Positions 44,185-53,978 of a DNA stretch of 64,000 nt are shown here, piece after piece; within the stretch, counting starts at the first letter, position 1, and every line of letters begins with the position of its first letter. The stretch spans positions 2,353,501 to 2,417,500 of the forward strand of contig NZ_CP016294.1 in NCBI RefSeq assembly GCF_001704155.1, written 5' to 3'. The position numbers and the translations under genes are program-made. The notes under the pieces are model-generated. The model did not search any database. It saw only the letters and a list, made by a program, of their open reading frames with translations, and was not told the DNA's origin. The stretch is from Stenotrophomonas rhizophila (GTDB taxonomy: Bacteria > Pseudomonadota > Gammaproteobacteria > Xanthomonadales > Xanthomonadaceae).

Positions 44185-47100
44185 TCAGGGTTGCCAGTCG
44201 AGCCCGCGTGGCGCGCTGGAGAAACCCGCCGCACGCAGTGCCTCGGTCACCGCATCGCGTTGGATGGGCGCATCGTCGATCAATTCCAGGGTGAACGTCA
44301 TCCGCCGCCCGCGTCGCAGTGCGATGACCAGCGCCTGGGCGGCCGCAGTCAGCGCCGCGTCTTCGCCAGGCGCGCCCGGCTCGAACCACGTCAGCAGTTG
44401 CCGCCCGCCCTGGGCCAGGTACATGCGCAGGCGACCGCCGCCGATCACCACCAGTGCACCGGGCCGTCGTACCGGCCGCTGTGACACGCGGTGCGCCGGC
44501 CATGGCAGCACCGGACCAAACGGATTGGCAGGGTCCGCCGCGGACAGTCCCACGCTGAACCCGACCCGCCCGGGCTGCTGCGCCTCGGCTACCTCACGCA
44601 GGGCATCGACCATGCCACGTTCGGCGAACTGTGCGCCGCCCATCCCCTCCACGAACCGCCCGCGCAGCACCCGGCCGGCATCCTCCATGCCGCGATAGAC
44701 CTGCACCAGCGCGGGGAAACCCCCGGCGATGCCTTCGGCAATGGCCGCGCCGCGCGTCACGATACCGTGGCGCTCCAGCAGCCCGTTCGCCAGCGCGACC
44801 GCACGCACCGTGTCGCTGACCAACGGCCGCTGCAGCAGCGACCATCGACCCGCGAGGGTAGGCGTGGCCAACGTGGTCGCCATCGGCTGCAGGCCGCCCG
44901 CAGCGCCGAGCGGATCCATCATCGCCCTGCCCCGGGCGTAGCGGTTCTGTCGCGCAGTGGTCGTCGCCCGCGGGCGAGCGGGTCGCGTGGCCGACAGGTT
45001 CCGCAGCGGCGTCCACAGATCGGTGGTCACCCGACCGGCCCATGCCAGTTCCCACAGCGCGGTGTGCAGCGTCTCGGCATCGACTACGACGTCGTCCACG
45101 CCGGCAGCAGCCAGGCGCGCCTGCACCGCAGTGGCCAGTTGTCGTGCAAAGAACGCACCGCCATCGGACATTACCGTCAACAGCGCGGCCTGCAGGGGCG
45201 AAGGTTCGATCGCCTGCACGACAGGCAGCGTTTCGCCCATGCCCTCCTGCACGTGAAGCGACACCAGACCGTCATCCTCGCCCAGGCGGCCATGACCCAC
45301 CCACGCCACCGTGCCGGTCGCCAGCAGTTCGTCCAGCATCGTCGGGGTGTAGTCGGCTACCCGCGCCGACAGGATCTGGTGCTCCCACGCCGACACCGGC
45401 ATCGGAACGCCGGCCAGCAGCTCGATCACGCGCAGGACGCCATCGCCACCTTCCAGTGCGCCGTGCGCGGGTACCGCGCTGGAGCGCGATGCCACCGTCG
45501 CGTCGGCCACCAGCCCATGCCGCTCCAGCAGCAGCGCTGCATACGCTTCACGGCTGGCCGGACGGGTCGCTTCACGCGCGGCCTGCAGGGAGCGCAGGCG
45601 CAGGCGCTGGAACACCGCTTCGCCTACCCATTCGCGGCGCGCCAACGGAACCGTTGCAGCATCGGCGCCGTCGTCGCGCGCGTTCCCCGCGCCGAAATGA
45701 CCACTGAGCACCTTGCCCTGTCCGGCCAGATGCTCCAGCGCCGCATCCACCACGGCCACGCCCAGCCCCCAGTGGCGGGCTGCATCGCCCGTGGTGAATG
45801 CCGCATGGGTTCGCGCGTAGCGTCCAAGCAGCTCGCCCAACGGGTCGCTGGAAGGCTGCAGGAACACGGCGGGTATGCCGCCTGGTAGTTCAACGGCGAG
45901 CGCATCCCGCAAGCGGGCGGCGTCCTCCACGGCGGCCCAGACCGGCCGCCCGGCCACCTGGACGGAAACGATGCGCTGCTCGCCCTGGAGCGAACGCAGA
46001 TGCGTGCCGACGCTGTCTGCGTCGATGAGGCGCGCTGCGATGTCCGTTGCGCTCAACGGGCCCAGCTCGCGCAGCAGGTCGGCAAGCCCCTCCCTGCCGT
46101 TCGCCTGCCGCCCCGGTGCCAACCGCTGCAACTCCAGCCCCACCTGTTCCACAACGGCGGGATCAAGCAGTTCACCCAGATCCACCTGGCCGAGCAGGTC
46201 ACCCAGCAGCCCGGCATCCAGCGACAGCACCGACGCGCGGCGCTCGGCCAGCGGCACATCGGTGCCATACATGAACTCGGCCACGTAGCCGAACAGCAGG
46301 TTGGCGGCAAACGGAGACGGCACCTCGGTGGTGACCTCGGCGATCTCGATGCGCCCATCCGCCAGACGCTGCATCAGCGTGTCCAGCGCATCCAGGTCGT
46401 AGACATCCTGCAGGCACTCGCGCGCCGCCTCGATCAGGATCGGGAACTCCGGATAGCGCTGCGCGATGGCGAGCAGCTCGGCGGCGCGCAGGCGCTGCTG
46501 CCACAGCGGTGAGCGCTTTCCCGGCTTGCTTCGCGGCAGCAACAGGGCCCGCGCCGCGCACTCGCGGAACCGTGCGGCAAACAGCGCTGAACCGCCCACG
46601 GCCAGCGTCACCTCACGGCGCAGCCGTTCGGGCTCGAACAGGAACAGCTCGGCGCCGGGCAGCCGCCCTGACGAATCGGGAATGCGCACGATGATGCCGT
46701 CATCGCTGGCCACCACCGCAGGGTCCACGCCCCAGCGTTCCTGGATGCGCCCTGCCAGTGCCAGCGCCCAGGGATCGTGGATGCGCCGTCCATAGGGCGA
46801 ATGCAGCATCACCCGCCAATCGCCGGATTCGTCACGGCAGCGTTCCACCACCAGCCGGTGGTCGGTCGGCAGCACGCCGGTTGCCGCGCGCTGCTCATCC
46901 AGCAGGCCAATGATGTTCGCGATAGCATTGGGCTGCAGACCCGCACCCTGCAAGCGCGTGAGCAACGCCGGCGCAAGCGTGTCGTTGCCCGCTTCGGCAT
47001 CCAGCGCGGCCAGGAACGCGCCCACCGCCTCACCCAGTTCCGCCGGGCGGCCCACGCCTTCGCCCCGCCAGAACGGCAGCCGTGCCGAGCGCCCGGGCGC

Positions 47101-48939
47101 GGGCGTGACCACGACCTGGTCATGCGTGATCCGCTCGATCCGCCAGGAAGTGGCGCCCAGCGTGATCACGTCATTGACCCGTGATTCGTGGACCATTTCC
47201 TCGTCCAGCTCGCCGACCCGGCGCGAGCCGGCACGTTCTTCGCCTTCGGGCAGCATCACGCTGTACATGCCACGGTCGGGAATGGTCCCGGCGCTGGTCA
47301 CCGCCAGCTGCTTGGCCCCCGGCCGTGCGCTCAGTTCACCGCTCTGCCGGTTCCACACCAGGCGCGGGCGGAAGCCGGCGAAGTCGTCGGACGGGTAGCG
47401 CCCGGCCAGCATGTCCAGGGTGGCATCGAACGCACTGCGCGGCAGGCTGCGGTACGGCGCCGCGCGACGCACGCGCGCATACCAGGCGTCGACATCCAGC
47501 GGCTCCATCGAGGCCGCCGCCACGGTCTGCTGGGCCAGCACGTCCAGCGGGTTGCGCGGCGGATCCACCGCTTCGATGCGCCCTTCCAGCACCCGCTCGA
47601 TCGCCACGGTGGCGTCGATCAGGTCACGTCGCGTGCGCGGGTAGACCAGCCCGGTGGAGGTGCCGCCGACCTGGTGGCTGGCCCGGCCGATCCGCTGCAG
47701 CGCACTGGCCACCGACGGCGGCGCAGCGACCTGGATGACCAGGTCCACCAGCCCCATGTCGATGCCCAGCTCCAGGCTGGAGGTCGCCACCACGCAGCGC
47801 AGCGAACCGTCCTTGAGCGACTGCTCGATGTCGCGCCGCTGTTCCTTGGACACCGAGCCGTGGTGGGAGCGCGCGATCAGCTCGGGGCTGGCCACCACCC
47901 GCGACACCGTGCTGCCGGTGAACGAGCCGTACTGCTCGGGTACGGGCGCGACAGGCGGCTGGCCGGCCGCGCGTGCGGTGCGTTCGGCATGCAGTTCATT
48001 GAGCCGCGCGGTCAGCTTCTCGGCCACCCCGCGTGAGTTGGCGAACACGATGGTGGAGCGCCGCGCCAGCACCTGGTCGAGGATGCTTGCTTCCACGTGC
48101 GGCCAGATCGAGCCCACCCGTCCGCTCTGCTCCCTTTCCGCGCCCGGCCCTGCGTGGGGTGGCAGGTCCGCCATGTCCTCCACCGGCACCACGATGCTGA
48201 CGTCCAGCTTGCGCGGGCTGGCCGGGTCGACCACGGTGACCGGCCGGTCGCCGCCCAGGAACCCCGCCACCTGCTCCACCGGGCGCACCGTGGCCGACAG
48301 GCCGATGCGCTGCGCGGGCACCTGCAGCAATGCGTCCAGCCGCTCCAGGCTGAGCGCCAGATGGGTGCCGCGTTTGCTGCCGGCCACCGCATGGATTTCA
48401 TCCACGATCACGGTATCGACCTCGCGCAGGGTCTCGCGCGCCTTCGAAGTCAGCATCAGGAACAGCGATTCGGGCGTGGTGATCAGGATGTCCGGCGGCC
48501 TCCGCAGCAGTCGCGCACGTTCAGCCACGGGAGTGTCGCCGGTGCGGATGCCGACCGTCAGCGCGACCGCGGGATCGCCCCGCCGTTCCCGCTCGGCGTC
48601 CACGCCCTGCAACGGCACCTGCAGGTTGCGCTGTACATCGGCGCCAAGCGCTTTGATCGGCGACAGGTAGAGCACACGGGTGCGGCGCTGCGCGGCCTTC
48701 GACGCGCCGGCGCGCGCGGCCTCCTGCTGCCGTGCCCGGTATAGCTGGTCGATGGCGTGCAGGAACGCCGCCAGGGTCTTGCCCGATCCGGTCGGCGCGA
48801 TCACCAGCGTGTGCTCGCCCGCACCGATGGCGCGCCACGCCGCGGTCTGTACCGGGGTGGGCGTGGGAAACGCCGAGGCGAACCAGGCGCTGGTGGCGGG
48901 TTCGAACAACGTCAGGGCGGCAGCGGGCGAAGGCGTCAT
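44185..48939 (-). CDS. lhr: Lhr-type ATP-dependent DNA helicase
   Basis: The product has 1584 residues from ATG 48939 (GGTGGG about six bases upstream); longer in-frame extension exists but has no start support. SF2 helicase: Q-motif FASAFPTPTPVQTAAW, Walker A APTGSGKT (about 48-55), VDEIHAVAGSKRG, SATVRPV, IGRASHQVGGT. The first 550 residues are the helicase core, followed by the large Lhr winged-helix and beta-barrel regions (residues 600-1580). E. coli Lhr is about 1540 residues. It translocates 3' to 5' on single-stranded DNA and is thought to be a DNA repair enzyme. Monocistronic here. Confidence 0.93.
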   Translation of the reverse strand: MTPSPAAALTLFEPATSAWFASAFPTPTPVQTAAWRAIGAGEHTLVIAPTGSGKTLAAFLHAIDQLYRARQQEAARAGASKAAQRRTRVLYLSPIKALGADVQRNLQVPLQGVDAERERRGDPAVALTVGIRTGDTPVAERARLLRRPPDILITTPESLFLMLTSKARETLREVDTVIVDEIHAVAGSKRGTHLALSLERLDALLQVPAQRIGLSATVRPVEQVAGFLGGDRPVTVVDPASPRKLDVSIVVPVEDMADLPPHAGPGAEREQSGRVGSIWPHVEASILDQVLARRSTIVFANSRGVAEKLTARLNELHAERTARAAGQPPVAPVPEQYGSFTGSTVSRVVASPELIARSHHGSVSKEQRRDIEQSLKDGSLRCVVATSSLELGIDMGLVDLVIQVAAPPSVASALQRIGRASHQVGGTSTGLVYPRTRRDLIDATVAIERVLEGRIEAVDPPRNPLDVLAQQTVAAASMEPLDVDAWYARVRRAAPYRSLPRSAFDATLDMLAGRYPSDDFAGFRPRLVWNRQSGELSARPGAKQLAVTSAGTIPDRGMYSVMLPEGEERAGSRRVGELDEEMVHESRVNDVITLGATSWRIERITHDQVVVTPAPGRSARLPFWRGEGVGRPAELGEAVGAFLAALDAEAGNDTLAPALLTRLQGAGLQPNAIANIIGLLDEQRAATGVLPTDHRLVVERCRDESGDWRVMLHSPYGRRIHDPWALALAGRIQERWGVDPAVVASDDGIIVRIPDSSGRLPGAELFLFEPERLRREVTLAVGGSALFAARFRECAARALLLPRSKPGKRSPLWQQRLRAAELLAIAQRYPEFPILIEAARECLQDVYDLDALDTLMQRLADGRIEIAEVTTEVPSPFAANLLFGYVAEFMYGTDVPLAERRASVLSLDAGLLGDLLGQVDLGELLDPAVVEQVGLELQRLAPGRQANGREGLADLLRELGPLSATDIAARLIDADSVGTHLRSLQGEQRIVSVQVAGRPVWAAVEDAARLRDALAVELPGGIPAVFLQPSSDPLGELLGRYARTHAAFTTGDAARHWGLGVAVVDAALEHLAGQGKVLSGHFGAGNARDDGADAATVPLARREWVGEAVFQRLRLRSLQAAREATRPASREAYAALLLERHGLVADATVASRSSAVPAHGALEGGDGVLRVIELLAGVPMPVSAWEHQILSARVADYTPTMLDELLATGTVAWVGHGRLGEDDGLVSLHVQEGMGETLPVVQAIEPSPLQAALLTVMSDGGAFFARQLATAVQARLAAAGVDDVVVDAETLHTALWELAWAGRVTTDLWTPLRNLSATRPARPRATTTARQNRYARGRAMMDPLGAAGGLQPMATTLATPTLAGRWSLLQRPLVSDTVRAVALANGLLERHGIVTRGAAIAEGIAGGFPALVQVYRGMEDAGRVLRGRFVEGMGGAQFAERGMVDALREVAEAQQPGRVGFSVGLSAADPANPFGPVLPWPAHRVSQRPVRRPGALVVIGGGRLRMYLAQGGRQLLTWFEPGAPGEDAALTAAAQALVIALRRGRRMTFTLELIDDAPIQRDAVTEALRAAGFSSAPRGLDWQP

Positions 48940-49069
48940 GGCTGCCCACCTTACCTGCCGCTGCGTAGAAATACCGATCACGGCCGCGCAGATTTTCCGA
49001 TGCGGCCGACGGTTTTTCATGCAAGGCTCACACTGGGTTGGCCCCTCGGCCAACAGCGGAGCGTCCAGC

Positions 49070-49516
49070 ATGAATCCGCAGGCGATCAGAAACACCCTGG
49101 CGGTGGTGTTGGTCATCCTGTGCGCGCTGCCTGCCCCGGATGCGCCTGCGTATGCGCAGTTTGCTCCGCTCCTCATGCCGAACGCCAACCAGGCACCGCG
49201 GCCGGAGCCGGCCGAGCGCTGGCGGCTGGATTTCCACGACGCAGCCGATTCAGACGGCATCATCAGCTTCCGCTTGTGGGTGCAGGAAGAGTCGCCGATG
49301 CACGTCGATGTTCCGATCCGAAAGGGCGAGTCGGACAGCGAGATCGCGCGTGCCGCCCGCGATGCACTGGCGAACCGGCTTGGCGAACGCTATGCGGCCG
49401 TCGTCGTGGACGGTGAGGATGTCGTCATCACGGCGCAGCGCGGCTCACCGCGCTTTACCGTCGAACTGCTGCGCGATACCGCACGGGATGTCGATGTCGA
49501 CGTGGACCGCGACTGA
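49070..49516 (+). CDS. Small secreted protein of unknown function (paralogue of the gene at 1276)
   Basis: The product has 148 residues from ATG 49070 with GGAG (49058-49061) eight bases upstream. A signal peptide (TLAVVLVILCALPAPDAPAYA) is followed by a mature part with WRLDF, SDGIISFRLW, ARDALANRLG, VDGEDVVI, DTARDVDV, ungapped with the gene at 1276-1722 and of the same total length. I count roughly 43 identities over about 99 aligned positions in the mature part. The C-terminus is Asp-rich. No domain recognised. Stands alone; a terminator hairpin follows before pip. Confidence 0.8.
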   Translation: MNPQAIRNTLAVVLVILCALPAPDAPAYAQFAPLLMPNANQAPRPEPAERWRLDFHDAADSDGIISFRLWVQEESPMHVDVPIRKGESDSEIARAARDALANRLGERYAAVVVDGEDVVITAQRGSPRFTVELLRDTARDVDVDVDRD

Positions 49517-49532
49517 CTGACGCCTGGGCTAT

Positions 49533-49561
49533 CCTTGGCGGGCACCCGTCCCAAGGTTTTT
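49533..49561 (+). terminator. Intrinsic terminator after the small secreted protein gene
   Basis: CCTTGG (49533-49538) and CCAAGG (49551-49556) pair around an inner GG/CC step, followed by TTTTT (49557-49561). It lies directly after the stop at 49516 and just before the pip start, so the 3' arm and T-run also form part of the leader of the next gene; the AAGG of the arm may serve as its Shine-Dalgarno site. Confidence 0.5.
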
Positions 49562-49565
49562 CGCC

Positions 49566-50528
49566 ATGCGCACGCTCTATCCGCCGACCACCCCGTTCCG
49601 GGAGCACCACCTCCCGGTCGATGACCTGCATACGCTGTATGTGGAGGAATGCGGAACCCCAGGCGGCATCCCGGTGGTGTTCCTGCATGGCGGCCCCGGT
49701 GCAGGCGTATCGCCGACGCACCGGCGCTTCTTCGATCCGGCGCGTTACCGGATCGTGCTGATCGACCAGCGCGGCAGCGGCCGCTCCACGCCGTTCGGCG
49801 AACTGCGCGACAACACCACCGCGCACCTGGTGGCCGATATCGAAACCGTGCGTGCCTGGCTGGGCATCGAACGCTGGCTGGTGTTCGGTGGCTCGTGGGG
49901 TTCCACGCTGGCACTGGCGTATGCGCAGGCGCACTCCGACCGTGCCACCGGTGTGATCGTACGCGGCGTCTACCTGGGCCGTGCCGAAGAGAACCGCTGG
50001 TTCAATGAAGCCGATGGCGGTGCGCGCTGGGTGTTTCCCGAGCGCTGGGCGCGCTATGCCGCCCATCTGCCGGAGGAAGCGCACGGCAACATGATTGAAG
50101 CCTATTGGCAGCGCATGAACAGCGACGACAGCGCCACCCGCATCGCGGCCGCGCAGGCCTGGCTGGGCTGGGAAGACTTCGCCGCCACGCTGGTGCACGA
50201 GGTCGATGCCGTGTCCGACGCCGACCCGCTGGAGACCCTGGCCAAGGCGCGGATCGAGGCGCACTACTTCCGCCACAACGCCTTTCTCGAACACGGCCAG
50301 CTGCTGCGCGACATCGATCGCATCCGCCACCTGCCCGGGGTGATCGTGCAGGGGCGCTACGACATCATCTGCCCGCCGCGCAGTGCCTGGGACCTGTCCC
50401 AGGCATGGCCGGAAGCGAAGCTGGAGATGGTGCTCTCCGGCCACAGCGCGACCGAGCCGGCCACGGTGGACGCGCTGGTGCGCGCCACCGATGCGTTCGC
50501 CGATCAGGCCGCGGCGTACGCCGGGTAA
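49566..50528 (+). CDS. pip: Proline iminopeptidase
   Basis: The product has 320 residues, ATG 49566. Alpha/beta hydrolase of peptidase family S33: FLHGGPGAGVSPTHRRFFDP, IDQRGSGRSTPFG, the nucleophile elbow GGSWGSTLALAYAQAHSDR with active Ser, the cap region, QGRYDIICPP with the acid and SGHSATEP with the catalytic His. No signal peptide, so cytoplasmic. It removes N-terminal proline from peptides. The final 25 bases overlap the convergent oxidoreductase gene. Confidence 0.94.
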   Translation: MRTLYPPTTPFREHHLPVDDLHTLYVEECGTPGGIPVVFLHGGPGAGVSPTHRRFFDPARYRIVLIDQRGSGRSTPFGELRDNTTAHLVADIETVRAWLGIERWLVFGGSWGSTLALAYAQAHSDRATGVIVRGVYLGRAEENRWFNEADGGARWVFPERWARYAAHLPEEAHGNMIEAYWQRMNSDDSATRIAAAQAWLGWEDFAATLVHEVDAVSDADPLETLAKARIEAHYFRHNAFLEHGQLLRDIDRIRHLPGVIVQGRYDIICPPRSAWDLSQAWPEAKLEMVLSGHSATEPATVDALVRATDAFADQAAAYAG

Positions 50529-51634
50529 TCGGTGTAGCCCTTCGCGCCACCGCCGTAGAACGTGGTGCGGTCCGGCGTGTTGAGCGGCCAGCCGTTCTGC
50601 AGGCGTGCCACCAGGTCCGGGTTGGCGATGAACGGCGTGCCGAAGGCGGCCAGGTCGATCAGCCCGGCGTCGATCAACTGCTCGGCGCGTGCACGGTCCA
50701 GCCCACCGGCGAGGATCAACGCGGTGTTGGGCAGGTTGCCCTTGAGGGTGCGCAGCAGGCCCTGGAAGCCACCTTCGGCGCCGGGGTCGACCACCACATC
50801 GCCCACCTTGAACCCGGACTGGTCCATCAGGTGGACGAAGGCCAGCCCACGCTCGCCGATGGCCTTGCTCAGCACGCCGTAGGTTTCGTCGATGGCGTCG
50901 TGCAACGGCATGTCGAACAGCTGCCCGTAGGGCGACAGGCGGATGCCGGTGCGCGCCGCACCGATGCGGGCCACCACCGCATCGATCACCTCCAGGGTGA
51001 AGCGCAGGCGGTTTTCCATGGTGTCTGCCGCGTACTGATCGGTACGGTCGTTGACCAGCGGGTTCATGAACTGCTCGAACAGGTAGCCGTTCGCGCCGTG
51101 GATTTCCACGCCGTCGAAGCCGGCGTCGATGGCATTGGCCGCCGCCTGCGCGAACTCACCCACGATGCGTGCGATCTCGTCGGTGGCCAGCTGGCGCGGC
51201 GCCGGCGGTGCTACCAGGGTCGGCGTACCGGTCTCATCGTAGCCGAACGCCTGCGCGCCCATCGGCTGCTTGGAGCTGGCGCTCACCGGCAGGCGGCCGT
51301 CGGCCTGGATGGTCGGGTGCGAAACCCGGCCCACGTGCCAGAGCTGGGCCACGATGCGGCCGCCCACGGCATGTACCGAGTTGGTGACCAGGCGCCAGCC
51401 CTCGATCTGCTCCGGGCGGAAGATGCCCGGATTGAACAGGTAACCCTGCCCTTCCTGCGAGATGGGGGTGCCTTCGCTCACGATCAGGCCGGCGGTGGCG
51501 CGCTGGGCGTAATAGAGCGCAATGCGCTCGTCGGCGATGTCGTTGGGCGCGCGGGCGCGGGTCAGCGGCGCCATCACCACGCGGTTGCGGAGCGGCGTGC
51601 CGGCGAGATCGAACGGGGTGAACAAGGACGTCAT
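50504..51634 (-). CDS. Old Yellow Enzyme-family alkene reductase (NemA-like)
   Basis: The product has 376 residues from ATG 51634. FMN-binding TIM barrel: LRNRVVMAPLTRARAPN, GLIVSEGTPIS, QLWHVGRVSHP, GFDGVEIHGANGYLFEQFMNPLVNDRTDQYA and TPFIANPDLVARLQNGWPLN are all typical. Class I OYE, including the His-x-Asn substrate-binding pair in EIHGAN. It reduces activated alkenes, nitro-compounds or quinones with NAD(P)H. A LysR gene is divergently transcribed at 51761, so it is the probable regulator. Confidence 0.94.
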   Translation of the reverse strand: MTSLFTPFDLAGTPLRNRVVMAPLTRARAPNDIADERIALYYAQRATAGLIVSEGTPISQEGQGYLFNPGIFRPEQIEGWRLVTNSVHAVGGRIVAQLWHVGRVSHPTIQADGRLPVSASSKQPMGAQAFGYDETGTPTLVAPPAPRQLATDEIARIVGEFAQAAANAIDAGFDGVEIHGANGYLFEQFMNPLVNDRTDQYAADTMENRLRFTLEVIDAVVARIGAARTGIRLSPYGQLFDMPLHDAIDETYGVLSKAIGERGLAFVHLMDQSGFKVGDVVVDPGAEGGFQGLLRTLKGNLPNTALILAGGLDRARAEQLIDAGLIDLAAFGTPFIANPDLVARLQNGWPLNTPDRTTFYGGGAKGYTDYPAYAAA

Positions 51635-51760
51635 TGCGGTGTTCCTGGGGAGGGGCCCGCCAGTGCGGGCAGGTGTGCATGCTAGGCAGATGCCGATACA
51701 GCTACAATCCAGCCAATGGGCAAATCACAATTGCTCAAATTGCATTTATGGAGCAAACCC

Positions 51761-52681
51761 ATGCAGCTCAAGGCCCTGCGCTACTTCCTGATGGTGGCCA
51801 GTACCAGCAGCTTCCTGGCCACCGCCCGGCATTTCCGGGTACCGGCCTCCTCGGTGTCGCGCTTCATCGCCGCGCTGGAAAAAGACCTGGGCCGCCAGCT
51901 GTTCTACCGCAGCACCCGCGCGGTGCGGCTCACCGAGGACGGCGAGCGCTTCCACCAGCAGGTGCGGGAGGCGATCGAACTGCTGGATGCGGCCGTGGAC
52001 GACCTGGGGCGCGATGACGGAGGGTTGAGTGGCCGGCTGCGGATCAACGCGCCGGAAGCCTTCGGGCGGCTGCACGTGGCCCGACTGCTCAACGCGCTGC
52101 AGGCCGCGCACCCGGCACTGGATGTGGAACTGCAGCTCACCGATGCGTACATCGACCCGGTGCAGGAAGGCGTGGATATCACGGTGCGGATCGGGCCGCA
52201 GGTGGACTCGGGATTGATCGGCAGGACCGTCGCTGCCCAGCAGCAGATCGTGGCCGCCAGTCCGGACTACCTGGCCGCGCACGGCACGCCGCAGGTACCC
52301 GCCGACTTGCTGGACCAGCGTTGCCTGCTCTACAAGGGCCAGTTCGGCACCCAGCGCTGGTACTTCCGAGAGGAAGCGTCGCAGGCATTCGAAGGCATCA
52401 ATGTCAGCGGGCCGTTGTGCAGCAACAACGCCGAAGTGCTGCTCGCCGCCGCGCTCGAAGGGCACGGCGTGGTGCTGTTTCCCAGCTGGCTGTACCACCG
52501 CGAAAGCTTTGCGAAGCAGCAACTGGTGCCGCTGCTCGGGGCGTGGGAAGGCTCGGTTGCGACCGAGACCTCCTACATCCAGCTGCTGTCACCGGAGAAC
52601 AAGCTGCGCTCGCGCAAGGTGCGCGAGGTGACCGCTTTCCTGCTGGAAGGCTTCGGCACCCCACCCGCCTGGGATCTGTAG
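51761..52681 (+). CDS. LysR family regulator of the alkene reductase
   Basis: The product has 306 residues from ATG 51761, with GGAG eight bases upstream; in-frame ATG 51716 is a less likely alternative. DNA-binding domain: ALRYFLMVASTSSFLATARHFRVPASSVSRFIAALEKDLGRQLFYRSTR. Effector-binding domain follows (LRINAPEAFGRLHVARLL, GVDITVRIGPQVDSGLIGRT, GVVLFPSWLYHRESF). It lies divergent to the OYE gene with a 126-base shared region; a short inverted element around CAATTG (51728-51742) in it could be a half-operator. The regulated stimulus is unknown. Confidence 0.9.
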   Translation: MQLKALRYFLMVASTSSFLATARHFRVPASSVSRFIAALEKDLGRQLFYRSTRAVRLTEDGERFHQQVREAIELLDAAVDDLGRDDGGLSGRLRINAPEAFGRLHVARLLNALQAAHPALDVELQLTDAYIDPVQEGVDITVRIGPQVDSGLIGRTVAAQQQIVAASPDYLAAHGTPQVPADLLDQRCLLYKGQFGTQRWYFREEASQAFEGINVSGPLCSNNAEVLLAAALEGHGVVLFPSWLYHRESFAKQQLVPLLGAWEGSVATETSYIQLLSPENKLRSRKVREVTAFLLEGFGTPPAWDL

Positions 52682-52736
52682 AGACGCTGCGGGAATTACT
52701 GTGGAACCGGGTCCGGGTCGATGCCACGCTGGGCGC

Positions 52737-53960
52737 ATGGATGCGATCCATGCCTTCCGCCGCCTCCCGCTTCTGGCCGCTGTCCTGGCGGTGTGCCTGC
52801 TGCTCGGCGGCTGCGCCACCCTGCCTCGCACCCCGGTGCCCGCCGACCAGATCGCCTGGGCGGTGGTACCCGGCATGCCGGACGTGCGTGCCTGGGCCGG
52901 CCGGCCGAACCGCGACACGGAGCTCGACTTCGAGCAGTCCATCCGCGATGAGCGCGCGGATCAGTTTCCAGTGGCCGCCGACGGGCGCATCCACTATCCA
53001 CATCTGGCCCTGTCCGGCGGAGGCGCGAATGGTGCCTTCGGCGCGGGCTTCCTCAACGGTTGGACCGCCACCGGCACCCGCCCCACCTTCAAGATCGTCA
53101 CCGGCGTATCCACCGGTGCGTTGATGGCGCCCTACGCGTTTCTCGGCCCGGACTACGACCAGGCGCTGCGACGCTTCTATACCACCACCTCCGACGGCGA
53201 CGTGTTCGCGGCCGGCAACCCGCTGATGGCGCTGCTTCGCCGCGATGCACTGGCGAACACGGCGCCGCTGGAGGCACTGATCGCACGCGCCATCGACGCG
53301 CCGCTGCTGGCCAGGATCGCCGCCGAACACCGCGCCGGGCGTCGTCTCTACATGGGCACGGCAGACCTGGATTCGCGGCAGTTCGTGGTCTGGAACATGG
53401 GCCTGATCGCCACGCGCGGATCGCCCGAGGCGCTGGCGCTGTTCCGACGGGTGATGCTGGCGTCGGCCTCGATCCCGATCGCCTTTCCGCCGGTACTGAT
53501 CGAGGTCGACGTACTGGGCAAGCGCTACGACGAAATGCATGTGGACGGCTTTGTCGCCGCCAACATCTTCCTGCATGCGGGCATCATCGATCCGCAGCGG
53601 ATTTACAACCGGCTGTCACGCGCGCCGGCCACCTACGATACGTTCATGATCCACAACGGCCAGCTGGCCGCGGCATCGGACCCGGCGGAGCGTTCGCTGC
53701 GCGGCATAGCCTTCCGTTCCATCGACGTTGCCGGCCGCGCCGGGATGATCGGCGACCTGTTCCGCGAGTACGCCTACGCCCGGCGCGACGGTGCGCGTTT
53801 TGCCTGGGTCACCATCGATTCGCGGCTTGCGCTGGCCGACGCCGCCAGCTTTGATCCGGCGCGCATGACCGTGCTCTATCAGGTCGGCTACGACCGGGCC
53901 CGCGAAGGCCCGGTGTGGCTGTCGCGCCCGCCCGGAATGTTCCCCGCCGACGAGCCCTGA
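52737..53960 (+). CDS. Patatin-like phospholipase lipoprotein
   Basis: The product has 407 residues from ATG 52737. N-terminal lipoprotein signal: LPLLAAVLAVCLLLGGC with lipobox LGGC. Patatin domain from about residue 90: LSGGGANGAFGAGFLNGW (oxyanion loop), VTGVSTGALMAPYAFLG (GxSxG Ser) and HVDGFVAAN (the Asp of the Ser-Asp dyad). It should hydrolyse phospholipid or other lipid esters at the periplasmic face of a membrane. Monocistronic; the glg operon is convergent 19 bases beyond. Confidence 0.9.
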   Translation: MDAIHAFRRLPLLAAVLAVCLLLGGCATLPRTPVPADQIAWAVVPGMPDVRAWAGRPNRDTELDFEQSIRDERADQFPVAADGRIHYPHLALSGGGANGAFGAGFLNGWTATGTRPTFKIVTGVSTGALMAPYAFLGPDYDQALRRFYTTTSDGDVFAAGNPLMALLRRDALANTAPLEALIARAIDAPLLARIAAEHRAGRRLYMGTADLDSRQFVVWNMGLIATRGSPEALALFRRVMLASASIPIAFPPVLIEVDVLGKRYDEMHVDGFVAANIFLHAGIIDPQRIYNRLSRAPATYDTFMIHNGQLAAASDPAERSLRGIAFRSIDVAGRAGMIGDLFREYAYARRDGARFAWVTIDSRLALADAASFDPARMTVLYQVGYDRAREGPVWLSRPPGMFPADEP

Positions 53961-53978
53961 ACGCGGGAGGCAACGCGG